Part shown: piece after piece, positions 7,786-16,093 of the stretch
Layout of the letters: every line of letters starts with the position of its first letter
How positions within the stretch are numbered: the stretch's first letter is position 1
Origin: Micromonospora arida
Lineage (GTDB): Bacteria > Actinomycetota > Actinomycetes > Mycobacteriales > Micromonosporaceae
Assembly: GCF_003857035.1 (NCBI RefSeq)
Contig: NZ_QGSY01000228.1
Location: forward strand, 1-62,729
Direction: 5' to 3'
Length of the DNA stretch: 62,729 nucleotides
Position numbers and translations under genes: made by a program
Notes under the pieces: model-generated
What the model was told of the DNA's origin: nothing
Databases searched by the model: none
Seen by the model: only the letters and a program-made list of their open reading frames with translations

Positions 7786-8913
7786 ATGAGAGGTCACGGA
7801 CGATCAGCACCGCATCGCGGTGGGGTGACCGGCTACCTGTTCAAGTTGATCCGGGAGTCCATCCCGCTCACGCAGGAGCAGCTCGCCATGGACCTTGACG
7901 TCGATCGCGTGACCGTGCAGAGCTGGGAATCCGGGCGCCGACCATTCACCGCGGTACCGCTCGGGCAGGCGATCGCCGTCCGACGCCGGCTCGGACGGCT
8001 CGGCGCGAACACCATCCTGCTCGCAGCACTTGACGACGCCGCCGAAGCGGACCTCATCCTCGCCGCCGTCCTCGACGAACATGTGGGCCGCTCTGACATC
8101 GCCGAACAGCCGCTGGGCTGGTCCGTACTCACCCACCGTCTGACCGACTTGATCCTCTGGGCCGTCCTCGGGCAGACACCGACCATCGCCAGAGGGCTAC
8201 CTACCGCCCATCCCCGGCGCGGTCCAGTCGCGTCCGGGCCAACTCTGCCCGTCGACGAGCAACGAGCGTTCTTCACTCACCTTCACGTGCTCGCCGATCG
8301 CGCCGCAGCCGGACGGCATCGGAACGTGCTGCTGCACCGGCAAGCCTGCTTCCTTGCCGGCATGGACCCCACCAAGGCAGCAGCAGGTTGGCTGACCCAG
8401 ACCACCGCCCGAGCACACCGCACGACCACCTTTCGCACCTGGTCACCGCTGTGGCCCGACGCCCGCTCCGTCGTCACGTCCCTCGCCAACCAGGGCGACC
8501 CGGAACCGTTACGGGACTTCATCGCTCGCGCACACCCCGACGACGCCTGCGAGCGAGCAGCCCTCAACTACTCGGCCTACTGGGTGGGCGAGATCCCGTA
8601 CCGCCACCGCGACGACTCCTTCATGCCCGAAGCGCTCACTGACTGGCACGGCTCAATCCTTCTTCGGCACCTGGTCCATCGCCTCGATCCAGAGCATCCG
8701 TTCGCCGACCTCAACATCCACAACGTCTGGGCTCTGCTGGCCGCACGACGCGGTCTCGCTCTCGACAACCCCGCCGCGACTCGGGCGCTCCTCGACCGCA
8801 GTGTCCCGCTCCTGGACAGTGACCGGATCTCCGCGCAGTCGCGGCAGGAACTAACCTCTATCGTCTACAGCCTGCGGGCGGACGGACTCACCGGCACAGG
8901 GACGGGCAGATGA
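7786..8913 (+). CDS. XRE-family regulator with long C-terminal domain
   Basis: 375 residues. The helix-turn-helix is at about residues 15-55 (IPLTQEQLAMDLDVDRVTVQ then SWESGRRP), typical of XRE/Cro proteins. The remaining about 310 residues are helical and TPR-like without an enzymatic motif, probably a sensing or oligomerisation part. ATG 7786 has AGGGA at the right distance. The stop overlaps the ATG of the HD-domain gene (ATGA), so the two are translated together. Divergent from the mini-gene operon across about 200 nt, so it may autoregulate and control both sides. Confidence 0.75.
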   Translation: MRGHGRSAPHRGGVTGYLFKLIRESIPLTQEQLAMDLDVDRVTVQSWESGRRPFTAVPLGQAIAVRRRLGRLGANTILLAALDDAAEADLILAAVLDEHVGRSDIAEQPLGWSVLTHRLTDLILWAVLGQTPTIARGLPTAHPRRGPVASGPTLPVDEQRAFFTHLHVLADRAAAGRHRNVLLHRQACFLAGMDPTKAAAGWLTQTTARAHRTTTFRTWSPLWPDARSVVTSLANQGDPEPLRDFIARAHPDDACERAALNYSAYWVGEIPYRHRDDSFMPEALTDWHGSILLRHLVHRLDPEHPFADLNIHNVWALLAARRGLALDNPAATRALLDRSVPLLDSDRISAQSRQELTSIVYSLRADGLTGTGTGR

Positions 8914-9488
8914 CCGACGACCACGACGCCGCCGGAGCGATGAACTTCATCTTCGAAGCCGGCGTCCTCAAACGCGCCGCCCGGACCGGCTGGTGGTTCG
9001 CCGGCGTCAAGCAACCCGAGTCCATCGCCGAGCACTCCTTCCGAACGGCGCTCATCGGAATGATGCTCGCCGCCATGGAGGGCGCCGACCCAGCCCGAGT
9101 TTCGATGCTCTGCACCCTGCACGACACCCAGGAAACCCGAATCACCGACATCCCGCACATCGCCAAGCGCTATCTCACCGCCGTACCCAACACCGCCGTC
9201 ACCGCCGACCAGGTCGCCGCCTGTCCCCCAGCCGTCGCCAAAGTCATCACCGGGGCAGTCGCCGAATACGAAGCTGGCGAAACGCTGGAAGCTGTCGTCG
9301 CCCGCGACGCAGACAAGCTGGAATGCCTCGTCCAAGCCGTCGAATACCGCCACCAAGGCATCGACAACGTGCAGCGCTGGATCGACAGCTCACGATCCGC
9401 TCTGAAGACCGCCAGCGCCCACCGCCTTGCCGATGCCGCCCTCAGCGGACAACCCCTGGCCTGGCTCACTCCCCCGCCGCAGGAGTGA
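8910..9488 (+). CDS. HD-domain phosphohydrolase, YfbR-like 5'-nucleotidase family
   Basis: 192 residues. The metal-binding HD residues are present: His in SIAEHSF (around 35), the HD pair in CTLHDTQET (around 70) and Asp in ARDADKLE (around 132). Spacing and length fit the YfbR/HDDC2 group, which dephosphorylates deoxynucleoside 5'-monophosphates. Translationally coupled to the XRE regulator by an ATGA overlap. Whether it acts on a nucleotide signal sensed by the regulator cannot be told from sequence. Confidence 0.8.
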   Translation: MTDDHDAAGAMNFIFEAGVLKRAARTGWWFAGVKQPESIAEHSFRTALIGMMLAAMEGADPARVSMLCTLHDTQETRITDIPHIAKRYLTAVPNTAVTADQVAACPPAVAKVITGAVAEYEAGETLEAVVARDADKLECLVQAVEYRHQGIDNVQRWIDSSRSALKTASAHRLADAALSGQPLAWLTPPPQE

Positions 9489-9870
9489 GCGCCCAACACT
9501 TGGCGTTGTATTGATCTCGGCGATGAGCGCAGTCGATCAAACTGGACGATACGCCCCGTGAACTGGGCGTGAAGAAGTCATAGACGGTCACCAGTGGTCA
9601 CTGCTAGTGCACCTCAGACGGCCTGGAGACGGCCTGATCTTGACGCCATCTCCAAGGGCTCCGCTCTCCGCCGAGGAATGCGGAGGCGAGCTGCCGGCTC
9701 TTGCCACCTCGATGCCTGACGTCTCGCTCACAAGTCCTGTGCACGTCTATCCGGTTGCTCACGCGCGTTACCGTGTCCCGTGATCTCACAGCTACAGACG
9801 GGCGCGGCGCGGAAACCTAATCGGGCGCTTCACAGTCAAGGGTGTAGGCCCGATGCGGGGCAATGGCGGC
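9489..9870. other. Intergenic, no convincing gene
   Basis: 382 bp between convergent genes. It contains a short direct repeat GGTCAC-N4-GGTCAC and a repeated ACGGCCTG. A 61-codon reading on the minus strand (9604-9789) lacks a ribosome site and coding-like composition. No strong terminator seen. Confidence 0.4.
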
Positions 9871-10746
9871 TCACACTGGGTCTGGCAGGTCGATGAGCGC
9901 GAGCTTCGCTGGGTCGATCACAGCGGTGATCTCGGTGATGCGGCCATCGGCGACGGTGAAGGCGAGCAAGGACAGCGGCGTACCGTTCTCGTTCCAGGAG
10001 ATAACGCCGGGGCGGCCATTGACGGTCGCTGCGTGTCCTCGTGCAGCACCGCCCCCTACTTGGGCGCGGGTGGCGACATTGGTGGCTCCGAGCGTGACGA
10101 ACTGGCCGTCCTGGGTGTGGACGGTGAACGTCACGTCGGGGTGGAGAACTTCCAACAGCCGCTCGAACTGGCCCTCGCGGGCCGCGGCCAAGAACGCCTC
10201 GACCACCTCACGTTGCTGCTGTCGGTCGCTCGCGGACTGCCGGGCGGCCTGCACCTTCTGGCGGGCGCGGCTGGTGAGCATCTTGGTCGCGTCGGTGGAC
10301 CTGCCGAGGATGGTGCCGATCTCCCCGTGGGGGACGGCGAACACGTCGTGCAGCACGAACGCCAGGCGCTCGTCGGGGCGCAGCGAGTCCAGGACCGTCA
10401 TCAGCGCCAGGCCCACCGAGTCGCCCAGCGCCACAAGCTCTTCCGCAGCCGGACCATCGTCAAGCGTCACGGCGAATTCGGGCAGATGGTCGTCGAGTGG
10501 GACTGTCGGGCGCGTGCGGCCCGAGCGTAGGAGATCAAGGCTGATGCGGCCGACCACGGTGGTCAGCCAGCCGCCGAGGTTGTGGATGGTGTCGGTGTCT
10601 TGGCGGGAGAGACGCAGCCACGCCTCCTGGACCGCGTCGTCGGCGTCGGCGTGCGAGCCGAGCACGCGGTAGGCGACAGCTGTAAGCCGGCCGCGGTGCG
10701 CCTCGAAGGCCTCGGCGATCGGGTCGGCGGGATGGGTGCCGGACAT
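9871..10746 (-). CDS. ECF41-type sigma factor with SnoaL-like C-terminal domain
   Basis: 291 residues. Region 2 is at about 10-75 (HRGRLTAVAYRVLGSHADAD and DAVQEAWLRL) and region 4 at about 110-165 (LDSLRPDERLAFVLHDVF, HGEIGTILGRSTDATKMLTS). A C-terminal SnoaL/NTF2-like domain (175-291) has LLEVLHPDVTFTVHTQDGQF and GRITEITAVIDPAKL. ECF41 factors lack a classical anti-sigma factor; the fused domain modulates activity. They typically neighbour a carboxymuconolactone decarboxylase, oxidoreductase or epimerase gene, as here. GGGAGGT precedes the ATG. Confidence 0.85.
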   Translation of the reverse strand: MSGTHPADPIAEAFEAHRGRLTAVAYRVLGSHADADDAVQEAWLRLSRQDTDTIHNLGGWLTTVVGRISLDLLRSGRTRPTVPLDDHLPEFAVTLDDGPAAEELVALGDSVGLALMTVLDSLRPDERLAFVLHDVFAVPHGEIGTILGRSTDATKMLTSRARQKVQAARQSASDRQQQREVVEAFLAAAREGQFERLLEVLHPDVTFTVHTQDGQFVTLGATNVATRAQVGGGAARGHAATVNGRPGVISWNENGTPLSLLAFTVADGRITEITAVIDPAKLALIDLPDPV

Positions 10747-10748
10747 GG

Positions 10749-10775
10749 TGTTACCTCCCTGGAAGCTGCTCCGTC
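10749..10775 (+). promoter_or_regulatory. Candidate ECF41 promoter for the CMD-family gene
   Basis: TGTTACC, 16 nt, then CGTC, compared with the ECF41 consensus TGTCACA-N16-CGTC as I recall it. The -35 part coincides with the complement of the sigma gene's ribosome-binding site, so some of the match could be incidental. Confidence 0.45.
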
Positions 10776-10783
10776 ATAGGGGT

Positions 10784-10810
10784 GACGGGCACCAGCCCCG
10801 CGAGGTAACC
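10784..10810 (-). promoter_or_regulatory. Candidate ECF41 promoter for the sigma-factor gene
   Basis: On the minus strand GGTTACC, 16 nt, then CGTC. It mirrors the plus-strand element: the two CGTC boxes form the inverted repeat CCGTCA-N6-TGACGG at 10771-10788. If real, the sigma factor is autoregulated. Confidence 0.35.
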
Positions 10811-10833
10811 CCGACCAAGGAGAGCATCCTGCC

Positions 10834-11292
10834 ATGCAGAACCGACTGAAGAACAAGGACACCAACAACCCCGACGTGTGGAAGGCGGTCGGGCACCTGC
10901 AGAAGGCGATCTCCGCCGGGGGCGTCGACCCGAAGCTGCTCGCGCTGGTCCATCTGCGCGCCAGTCAGATCAACAGCTGCTCGGCGTGCGTCTACGCCAG
11001 TGTCGCCGGTGGGAAGAAGGCCGGTGATACCGACGAGCGGCTACACAACGTAGCGGCGTGGCGTGAGGCGCCGTTCTACACCGATGCGGAGCGCGCGGCA
11101 CTGGCGCTGGCCGAGGCCGCCACCCGGCTGCAGGACGGCGCGCAGGGAGTCACCGACGAGATTTGGGAAGAGGTAAACACCCATTTCACTGACGAGCAGA
11201 TCGGCGCGATCAACCTGGAGATCGCACTGACCAACTTCTTCAACCGGATCAACCGCACCATCAAGGAACCGGCCGGCCAGACCTGGGGCTGA
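10834..11292 (+). CDS. Carboxymuconolactone decarboxylase / AhpD-like protein
   Basis: 152 residues. The AhpD-type redox pair is visible in RASQINSCSACVYASVAGGK (CxxC around 50-53), followed by a conserved helix with WREAPFYTDAERAALALAEA. Such proteins act as small disulfide reductases or peroxidases. It is divergent from an ECF41 sigma factor, the classical pairing, and is probably its main target gene. The start follows AAGGAG with a rather long spacer. A strong hairpin follows the stop. Confidence 0.85.
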   Translation: MQNRLKNKDTNNPDVWKAVGHLQKAISAGGVDPKLLALVHLRASQINSCSACVYASVAGGKKAGDTDERLHNVAAWREAPFYTDAERAALALAEAATRLQDGAQGVTDEIWEEVNTHFTDEQIGAINLEIALTNFFNRINRTIKEPAGQTWG

Positions 11293-11305
11293 GCCCCGGC
11301 GACCG

Positions 11306-11342
11306 GGCCCGTCGAAGGATCCCAGCGATCCCTCGACGGGCC
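11306..11342 (+). terminator. Hairpin terminator after the CMD gene
   Basis: GGCCCGTCGA pairs with TCGACGGGCC, with an inner GGATC/GATCC, starting 14 nt after the stop codon. Confidence 0.65.
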
Positions 11343-11969
11343 TCCTTCGCTCCCCGACGCGCGGTTTAGGAGACCGATGCTCTAGCCCTCAGCGCTGGAC
11401 GATCATCATTCGCAAACACGGGCCGACCAATCAGGGTGCAACCACTTACCCGCTCCGGCCGCGGACCCACGATGCGAACACCGGCCGACACGATCTACGC
11501 CTGCGGCCTGGACCGCAACTTCCGTCTAACGGTCGCACCCGGTGGCTCACCTCCGTTCCAGACACCATGGACGGTTCACGCTGCGGCGCTCTCACTCTGC
11601 GTCGTCATCATCGAACGCGCAGCACATCGAGGAGGTGATGACCACGATGCACAATGCGATTCAGCGGGTGTCCCGGCGATCAGCCAGAGCGGGCCAGCCC
11701 TGGTTCGCCATACCTTGCGCCGAGCCCGTCTCGGACCTTCGACCGGCCTTCTCAGGTACCACCGCGCCGCCAGGGCGCCGCAGATCGCCTGGCTGTAGGG
11801 CAGCCACGAGGCTGTTGTTGTCGGAGCCCTCATGAGGCTGCCGGAGCTTGCATCTGAACGGTGGCGGTCGAACGATCGGGGCATCGGACTGCCCTGTAGC
11901 CGCCGGCAGGACTACCCAACCAGAGCCGCTGCTCCCAATCTGCTCCCAATGTAAGCGGCACATACCGCA
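11343..11969. other. Non-coding or degenerate stretch beside a tRNA gene
   Basis: About 630 bp with overlapping short open frames on both strands, none with a convincing start, composition or family. A tandem GCTCCCAATCT/GCTCCCAATG duplication lies at about 11932-11950, near the 3' side of the tRNA gene. This could be eroded sequence at a former tRNA integration site, but no integrase or att duplication is visible. Confidence 0.35.
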
Positions 11970-12002
11970 AAGCCCGTTACCGATGACTCCGGTAACGGGC
12001 TT
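11970..12002 (-). terminator. Terminator of tRNA-Val
   Basis: Perfect 13-bp arms AAGCCCGTTACCG / CGGTAACGGGCTT around a 7-nt loop, about 20 nt beyond the 3' end of the tRNA in its direction of transcription. Confidence 0.7.
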
Positions 12003-12023
12003 CTGACCTGCAAAAACTGAGAG

Positions 12024-12095
12024 TGGGCGATGCTGGTATCGAACCAGCGACCTCTTCGGTGTGAACGAAGCGCTCTCCCACTGAGCTAATCGCCC
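12024..12095 (-). tRNA. tRNA-Val (anticodon CAC)
   Basis: 72-nt cloverleaf on the minus strand. The acceptor stem GGGCGAT pairs with ATCGCCC, the D-arm holds GCTCAGTGGGAGAGC, and the anticodon arm CTTCG-TTCACAC-CGAAG gives anticodon CAC. The T-arm is GCTGG-TTCGATA-CCAGC and the discriminator base is A. CCA is not encoded. Confidence 0.95.
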
Positions 12096-12145
12096 TCAGC
12101 GCCACTGACTCTACCCGATCGTGGAACCGGACCGGAAATCCGGGG

Positions 12146-12817
12146 TCAGTGCGTTGCGAGGTAGTGCATCGCCTCGGCCACCACGTCGATGCCGAGGCTG
12201 TACTTGAGGGACAGCCAGACCACAGCGCCCACGAAGACCAGGCCGACGGAGCCGAGCACGATTCGCACCAGCAGCGACTGCCTCGTCACCCAGCGTGTCC
12301 ACCCGTGGACGTGGCGGCGGGTGAAGCCGAGCAGCCGACGCGCCCAGTGGTATTCGACGGCCCAGATGCCCAGGCCGCCGATCACCAGCAGCCAGCCGGG
12401 CCCGGGAAGCGGGATGAGGGCGATGCCGATGGTCACCACCAGCGCCCCGGCGATCGCGATGAAGATCTTGAGTGCGATCCGGCCGGTGGGATTGGCACGG
12501 ATGAGGTCGAGGGTCAGCGAGATCCGCTCACGCCAGCGGGGCCGGCGCGGACGCTCCTGCACGGCGATTCCGCCACCACGGCCAGCGTCGGCGTCGCCAC
12601 CGCCACCAACACCGGTGCCGCCGCCACGACCAACGGCGGCGCCGCCAACACGACCGGCGCCATCACCACCGGGACGACCGGCGTCGGACGCCGGCCGACC
12701 GGCCCGTTCGGGCTGCTCCATCGGCACTCCGTACCCCCGCTTTTCGGCTGCTCGGACCGCGACTTTCGGCGGGCCGGGCGCCGCCGTCGGATCCACTGAG
12801 GATTGCTTCGTCACCAT
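12146..12817 (-). CDS. PGPGW-motif transmembrane protein (TIGR02611-like)
   Basis: 223 residues. The first about 95 are low-complexity Gly/Ala/Arg/Asp (GGDGAGRVGG, GGGTGVGGGG) and presumably disordered. Then come a first membrane hairpin (IALKIFIAIAGALVVTIGIA) with the diagnostic LIPLPGPGWLLVIGG motif, a basic loop and a last TM (IVLGSVGLVFVGAVVWLSL). Members of the PGPGW family have no assigned biochemical role. The ATG at 12817 follows GGGGGG; an internal ATG at residue 33 would remove part of the tail. Divergent from ssgB. Confidence 0.75.
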   Translation of the reverse strand: MVTKQSSVDPTAAPGPPKVAVRAAEKRGYGVPMEQPERAGRPASDAGRPGGDGAGRVGGAAVGRGGGTGVGGGGDADAGRGGGIAVQERPRRPRWRERISLTLDLIRANPTGRIALKIFIAIAGALVVTIGIALIPLPGPGWLLVIGGLGIWAVEYHWARRLLGFTRRHVHGWTRWVTRQSLLVRIVLGSVGLVFVGAVVWLSLKYSLGIDVVAEAMHYLATH

Positions 12818-12943
12818 TTCACCCCCCAGTGTCGCTCGGGCCCGTCACTGCAACGGCCGACTGGACGTTACCGGAGTAAGTCGACGACTGAGCCACCCGA
12901 TACCGGGCGGGATCCCGCACTGGGCAGAACCGGAAATCCTACA

Positions 12944-12959
12944 TGAATGCTCACATTCA
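12944..12959. promoter_or_regulatory. Inverted repeat upstream of ssgB
   Basis: TGAATG-CTCA-CATTCA in the 270-bp gap between the divergent PGPGW gene and ssgB. It could be an operator for either; no matching regulator is assigned. Confidence 0.35.
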
Positions 12960-13090
12960 CGCGGCATTTCCGTCCCCCTTCCCACCACTGGGTGAAGTCA
13001 GCGTATGGCGGAGCGTAGCCAGGAGTAGCACCTGAGTATGGGAAAAGCGGGACACGCGCGTTCCGCAGCGGTGCCGGGGGGAGAACGTCC

Positions 13091-13522
13091 ATGAGTGTCA
13101 TCCGACCGACGACCGTAGAGGTCGAGACGTCGCTAAGGCTCGTCGCACCTGACGCCACCGCCTTGCCGGTGCGTGCCAGTCTGCGTTACGACCCTGCTGA
13201 CCCGTATGCGGTCCATGTCCTGTTCCATGCCGAATCGGCAGGGGGCGAGGCGGTGAGTTGGTCGTTCGCTCGCGAACTTCTGGTCACCGGCCTGGACGAA
13301 CCGGCCGGCATCGGGGATGTGCGGGTCTGGCCCTGGGCCACACCGCGCGGCGACTTCGTCGCGCTGGCCCTCTCGTCACCGGACGGCAACGCCCTCTTCG
13401 AGGTGCCGCGCAGCGTCCTGGTGCGTTTCCTTCGACGGACCTACGTCGTCGTCCCGCGCGGCCGTGAGGCCGAGCACCTGGACGTCGACACGGCGGTGAA
13501 CCGGCTGCTCGCCGGTCGCTGA
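13091..13522 (+). CDS. ssgB: SsgB-like sporulation/cell-division regulator
   Basis: 143 residues, full length for an SsgA-like protein. Diagnostic stretches: SLRYDPADPYAVHVLFHAES, WSFARELLVTGL, GDVRVWPWATPRGDFVALAL, LSSPDGNALFEVP. SsgB recruits FtsZ to future septa in sporulating actinomycetes and is the most conserved member, which is why I favour ssgB over other SALP paralogues. A strong hairpin follows the stop. The gene stands alone. Its presence supports a morphologically complex, sporulating actinomycete host. Confidence 0.8.
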   Translation: MSVIRPTTVEVETSLRLVAPDATALPVRASLRYDPADPYAVHVLFHAESAGGEAVSWSFARELLVTGLDEPAGIGDVRVWPWATPRGDFVALALSSPDGNALFEVPRSVLVRFLRRTYVVVPRGREAEHLDVDTAVNRLLAGR

Positions 13523-13549
13523 CCGCCCGAACGGGCAACACCGGCCACA

Positions 13550-13588
13550 CCGGGGCCGCGCGGATCTGCCGAGTCCGCGCGGCCCCGG
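13550..13588. terminator. Bidirectional terminator after ssgB
   Basis: 15-bp arms CCGGGGCCGCGCGGA / TCCGCGCGGCCCCGG with a 9-nt loop between the convergent ssgB and SDR genes. Confidence 0.7.
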
Positions 13589-13636
13589 CACACACCCGAG
13601 GTGTACGCGGACAGTGCGCCCCGGGTCGGCCGGTGC

Positions 13637-14419
13637 TCAGCCGTGCGTGGTGATGCCGCCGTCGACGGGGATGACCGCCCCGGTGAGGTACGCGCCGGCG
13701 CGCGACGAGAGGTAGATGGCCGTGCCGGCCATGTCCTCGGGGCGCCCGATGCGGCCCAGCGGCACCTGCTGCTCGATGGCGGCCCGGCTCGCCGGGTCGT
13801 CGAGCGCGAACGCCATCATCTTGCTCTCGAACGGGCCGGGCGCGATCGCGTTGACGGTGATCTGCTCACCGGCGAGTTGGTGGGCGAGGCTGCGGGTGAG
13901 CATGTGCACGGCGGCCTTGGTAGCCGAGTACGCGTACACCTCCATCATCGGCACCCGGATGCCGTCGATCGACCCGATGTTGATCACGCGGGCCGGGTCG
14001 TCGGCGCTGGCGGCGGCGCGCAGCGCCGGCAGCAGCGCGGTGGTGAGCCGGAAGACGGCCTTGACGTTGACCGCCCAGAGCTTGTCGAACGCGGCCTCGG
14101 GGTAGTCCTCCAGCGGTGCGCCCCAGGTCGCGCCGGCGTTGTTGACCAGCACGTCGAGGCGGCCGAAGCGCTCGCGCACGGCGGCGGCCAGCGTCTCGGC
14201 ACCGGCGTCGTCGCCGAGGTCGGCGGGGATGGCCTCGCAGCGGCCCTCGGCGGACAGGGTCGTGGCGACCGCCTCGCAGACGTCCGCCTTGCGCGACGAA
14301 ATGATCACGTGTGCGCCCGCCCGGACGAAGCCCTGGGCGATCATCAGCCCGATCCCCCGCGAACCGCCGGTGACCAGGACCGTCTTACCTTCGACCGAAA
14401 ACAGCTGCGTCATGCCCAT
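13637..14419 (-). CDS. SDR-family oxidoreductase
   Basis: 260 residues, classical SDR. The cofactor motif TGGSRGIG is at about residue 17, NNAG at about 93, and the catalytic Ser, Tyr and Lys lie in NIGSIDG and YAYSATKAAVH. The C-terminal PVDGGITTHG is usual for the family. SRKAD after strand 2 (Arg next to the pocket) suggests NADP(H). Likely a 3-oxoacyl or glucose/gluconate-type dehydrogenase, but the substrate cannot be assigned. The start is ATG 14419 or the third codon (ATG 14413). Divergent from the AraC regulator, a common regulator-target arrangement. Confidence 0.85.
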   Translation of the reverse strand: MGMTQLFSVEGKTVLVTGGSRGIGLMIAQGFVRAGAHVIISSRKADVCEAVATTLSAEGRCEAIPADLGDDAGAETLAAAVRERFGRLDVLVNNAGATWGAPLEDYPEAAFDKLWAVNVKAVFRLTTALLPALRAAASADDPARVINIGSIDGIRVPMMEVYAYSATKAAVHMLTRSLAHQLAGEQITVNAIAPGPFESKMMAFALDDPASRAAIEQQVPLGRIGRPEDMAGTAIYLSSRAGAYLTGAVIPVDGGITTHG

Positions 14420-14615
14420 CCCATCGCGAGTCGGCGGGGGCCGTCGGCCGGTCGGGCGGCCGGCGGATGCCGGGCGGACCGCGGACCGGCGGCGCTACCG
14501 CCGGGTAACGTAGCCCGGCCGCCGGGAGCGGGACAAGCCCGCGGCTTGCCGCAAATTCCGCTACGAACGTCGATCGGGATGCGGTGACCTGCGGTTCGGG
14601 CTACCGTCGCAGGCG

Positions 14616-15608
14616 ATGGTCTCCACCGATCCCTCCCCCGCGCCATCGATCGGAACGGCGTCTCCCGTCACCGACGAGATAGCCACGTTCGCGCTGGCCG
14701 ACCTTGCCGGTGCCCCGGGCTGGCGTCGGCCGGTGATCGTCGAGCGGGAGCTGTTGATTCTCACCACGCGCAGGCACGGCGACGCCGAGCTCGACTTTCA
14801 TCTGCTGCCGTGCCGGCCCGGCACACTGCTTCGGGTCCGCCCCGGCCAGGTGCTGCGCTGCGCCGGCCCCCAGTTCGACGCCACCGTGGTCGCCTGGCAT
14901 CCCGAGGCGCTGCGCGACTTCGACGTCGACCTGACCACGACCGCGACCTGGCGGCAGTTGGCCGGTGAGGACGAGGACGCGGTGATCAGCGAGGTGAGCC
15001 AGTTGGCGGTGGACTGTCGGCGGCACCCCGACGGCCCCACCGCCCGCGCGCTGCTCCGGCATCAACTGGCCGTGCTGCTGCTGCGGCTGGCCGTGGCCCA
15101 CGACGACCGGTCGCCGTCCCGACCCGAGGACGAGACGTTCCACCGGTTCCGCCGCGAGGTGGAGCACAGTTACCCGCACACCCGGCGGGTGGAGGACTAC
15201 GCGGCCCAACTCGGCTGCTCGGTGCGGACCCTGACCCGAGCCTGCCTGGCCGTCACCGGTCGCAGCGCCAAACAGGTCATCGACGAGCGGGTCGCTTTGC
15301 AGGCCAGCCGGCTACTGACCGCGACGGATCAGCCGATCGCCCAGATCGGCCGGCGGCTCGGCTTCTCCGAACCCACAAACTTCGGCCGCTTCTTCACCCG
15401 CGAGGTCGGGGTCAGCCCCGGCACATTCCGGGCCACCCGTGATCAACCGGTGGCCGGCCGGGTGGTCCGACCTCGACCGCCGGCCGAGTCGACGGGCGTC
15501 AACGGCGGCTGGTTCCGCACCGGCACCCCGGGCGAACCCGCCAACGGCGGGCACGCCACGAGGTCCGGGCCGCCCGCCGGAGGGCCGGGCGGCACCGGGC
15601 GGGCATGA
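14616..15608 (+). CDS. AraC-family transcriptional regulator
   Basis: 330 residues. The N-terminal cupin-like sensor (30-110) has LDFHLLPCRPGTLLRVRPGQ. The C-terminal double helix-turn-helix (190-280) has VEDYAAQLGCSVRTLTRACL and QPIAQIGRRLGFSEPTNFGR then FFTREVGVSPGTFRA. An about 50-residue disordered, Pro/Gly-rich tail follows. Divergent from the SDR gene, so a likely control pair. The Rrf2 gene begins 7 nt after its stop and is probably co-transcribed. Confidence 0.85.
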   Translation: MVSTDPSPAPSIGTASPVTDEIATFALADLAGAPGWRRPVIVERELLILTTRRHGDAELDFHLLPCRPGTLLRVRPGQVLRCAGPQFDATVVAWHPEALRDFDVDLTTTATWRQLAGEDEDAVISEVSQLAVDCRRHPDGPTARALLRHQLAVLLLRLAVAHDDRSPSRPEDETFHRFRREVEHSYPHTRRVEDYAAQLGCSVRTLTRACLAVTGRSAKQVIDERVALQASRLLTATDQPIAQIGRRLGFSEPTNFGRFFTREVGVSPGTFRATRDQPVAGRVVRPRPPAESTGVNGGWFRTGTPGEPANGGHATRSGPPAGGPGGTGRA

Positions 15609-15615
15609 TGGCAGG

Positions 15616-16071
15616 GTGCAGATCTCCGCGCGCGGCGACTACGCGGTACGGGCGGCGTTGAGCCTCGCCACCGCGTACCCCTCGCTGCTGTCCACCCAGG
15701 CCATCGCCGCGGAGCAGGACATGCCCCGCAAGTTCCTGGAGGCGGTCCTTGCGGATCTGCGCCGGGCCGGCATCGTCCGCGCCCAACGCGGCGCCGAGGG
15801 CGGCTACACCCTCGCGCGCCCACCACGCGAGGTGACCGTCGGCGCGGTGCTGCGCGCCGTCGAGGGCCCACTCGCAGGGGTACGCGGGCTGCGCCCCGAG
15901 GAAACCCGGTACGAGGGCTCGGCGGAGAACCTGCCCGGCCTGTGGGTGGCCGTGCGCGCCGCCGTGCGGCGGGTCGTCGACGAGGTGAGCCTCGCCGAGA
16001 TCGTCAGCGGTCGACTGCCCGCGCACGTCCGCAAGCTCACCGCGCTGCCCGACGCGTGGGAGCCGCGCTGA
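15616..16071 (+). CDS. Rrf2-family regulator without Fe-S cysteines
   Basis: 151 residues from GTG 15616 (VQISARGDYAVRAALSLA, the typical Rrf2 start). The winged helix covers about 1-75, with RRAGIVRAQRGAEGGYTLAR as the wing. The sequence contains no cysteine, so it cannot carry the Fe-S cluster of IscR/NsrR and resembles the cluster-free CymR/YwnA type. In-frame readings further upstream overlap the AraC gene and are not favoured. Convergent with the esterase gene, 22 nt away. Confidence 0.8.
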   Translation: MQISARGDYAVRAALSLATAYPSLLSTQAIAAEQDMPRKFLEAVLADLRRAGIVRAQRGAEGGYTLARPPREVTVGAVLRAVEGPLAGVRGLRPEETRYEGSAENLPGLWVAVRAAVRRVVDEVSLAEIVSGRLPAHVRKLTALPDAWEPR

Positions 16072-16093
16072 CGCCAGCCAGCGGGTGCTGTCC

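Noticed and set aside
9604..9789. 61-codon minus-strand reading
   Set aside because: No ribosome-binding site, no family, and composition not clearly coding.
11436..11835. Overlapping 97-120-codon plus-strand readings near the tRNA gene
   Set aside because: No good start, no recognisable domains, and competing readings of similar length on the other strand.
11343..12095. tRNA-Val flank as an integration site of a mobile element
   Set aside because: No integrase, no excisionase, and no direct repeat of the tRNA 3' end found in the window; only a short local duplication.
14616..15608. AraC gene as nested start of the Rrf2 protein (reading from 15439)
   Set aside because: The Rrf2 family start VQISARGDYAVRAALSLA fixes the beginning at GTG 15616, just after the AraC stop.
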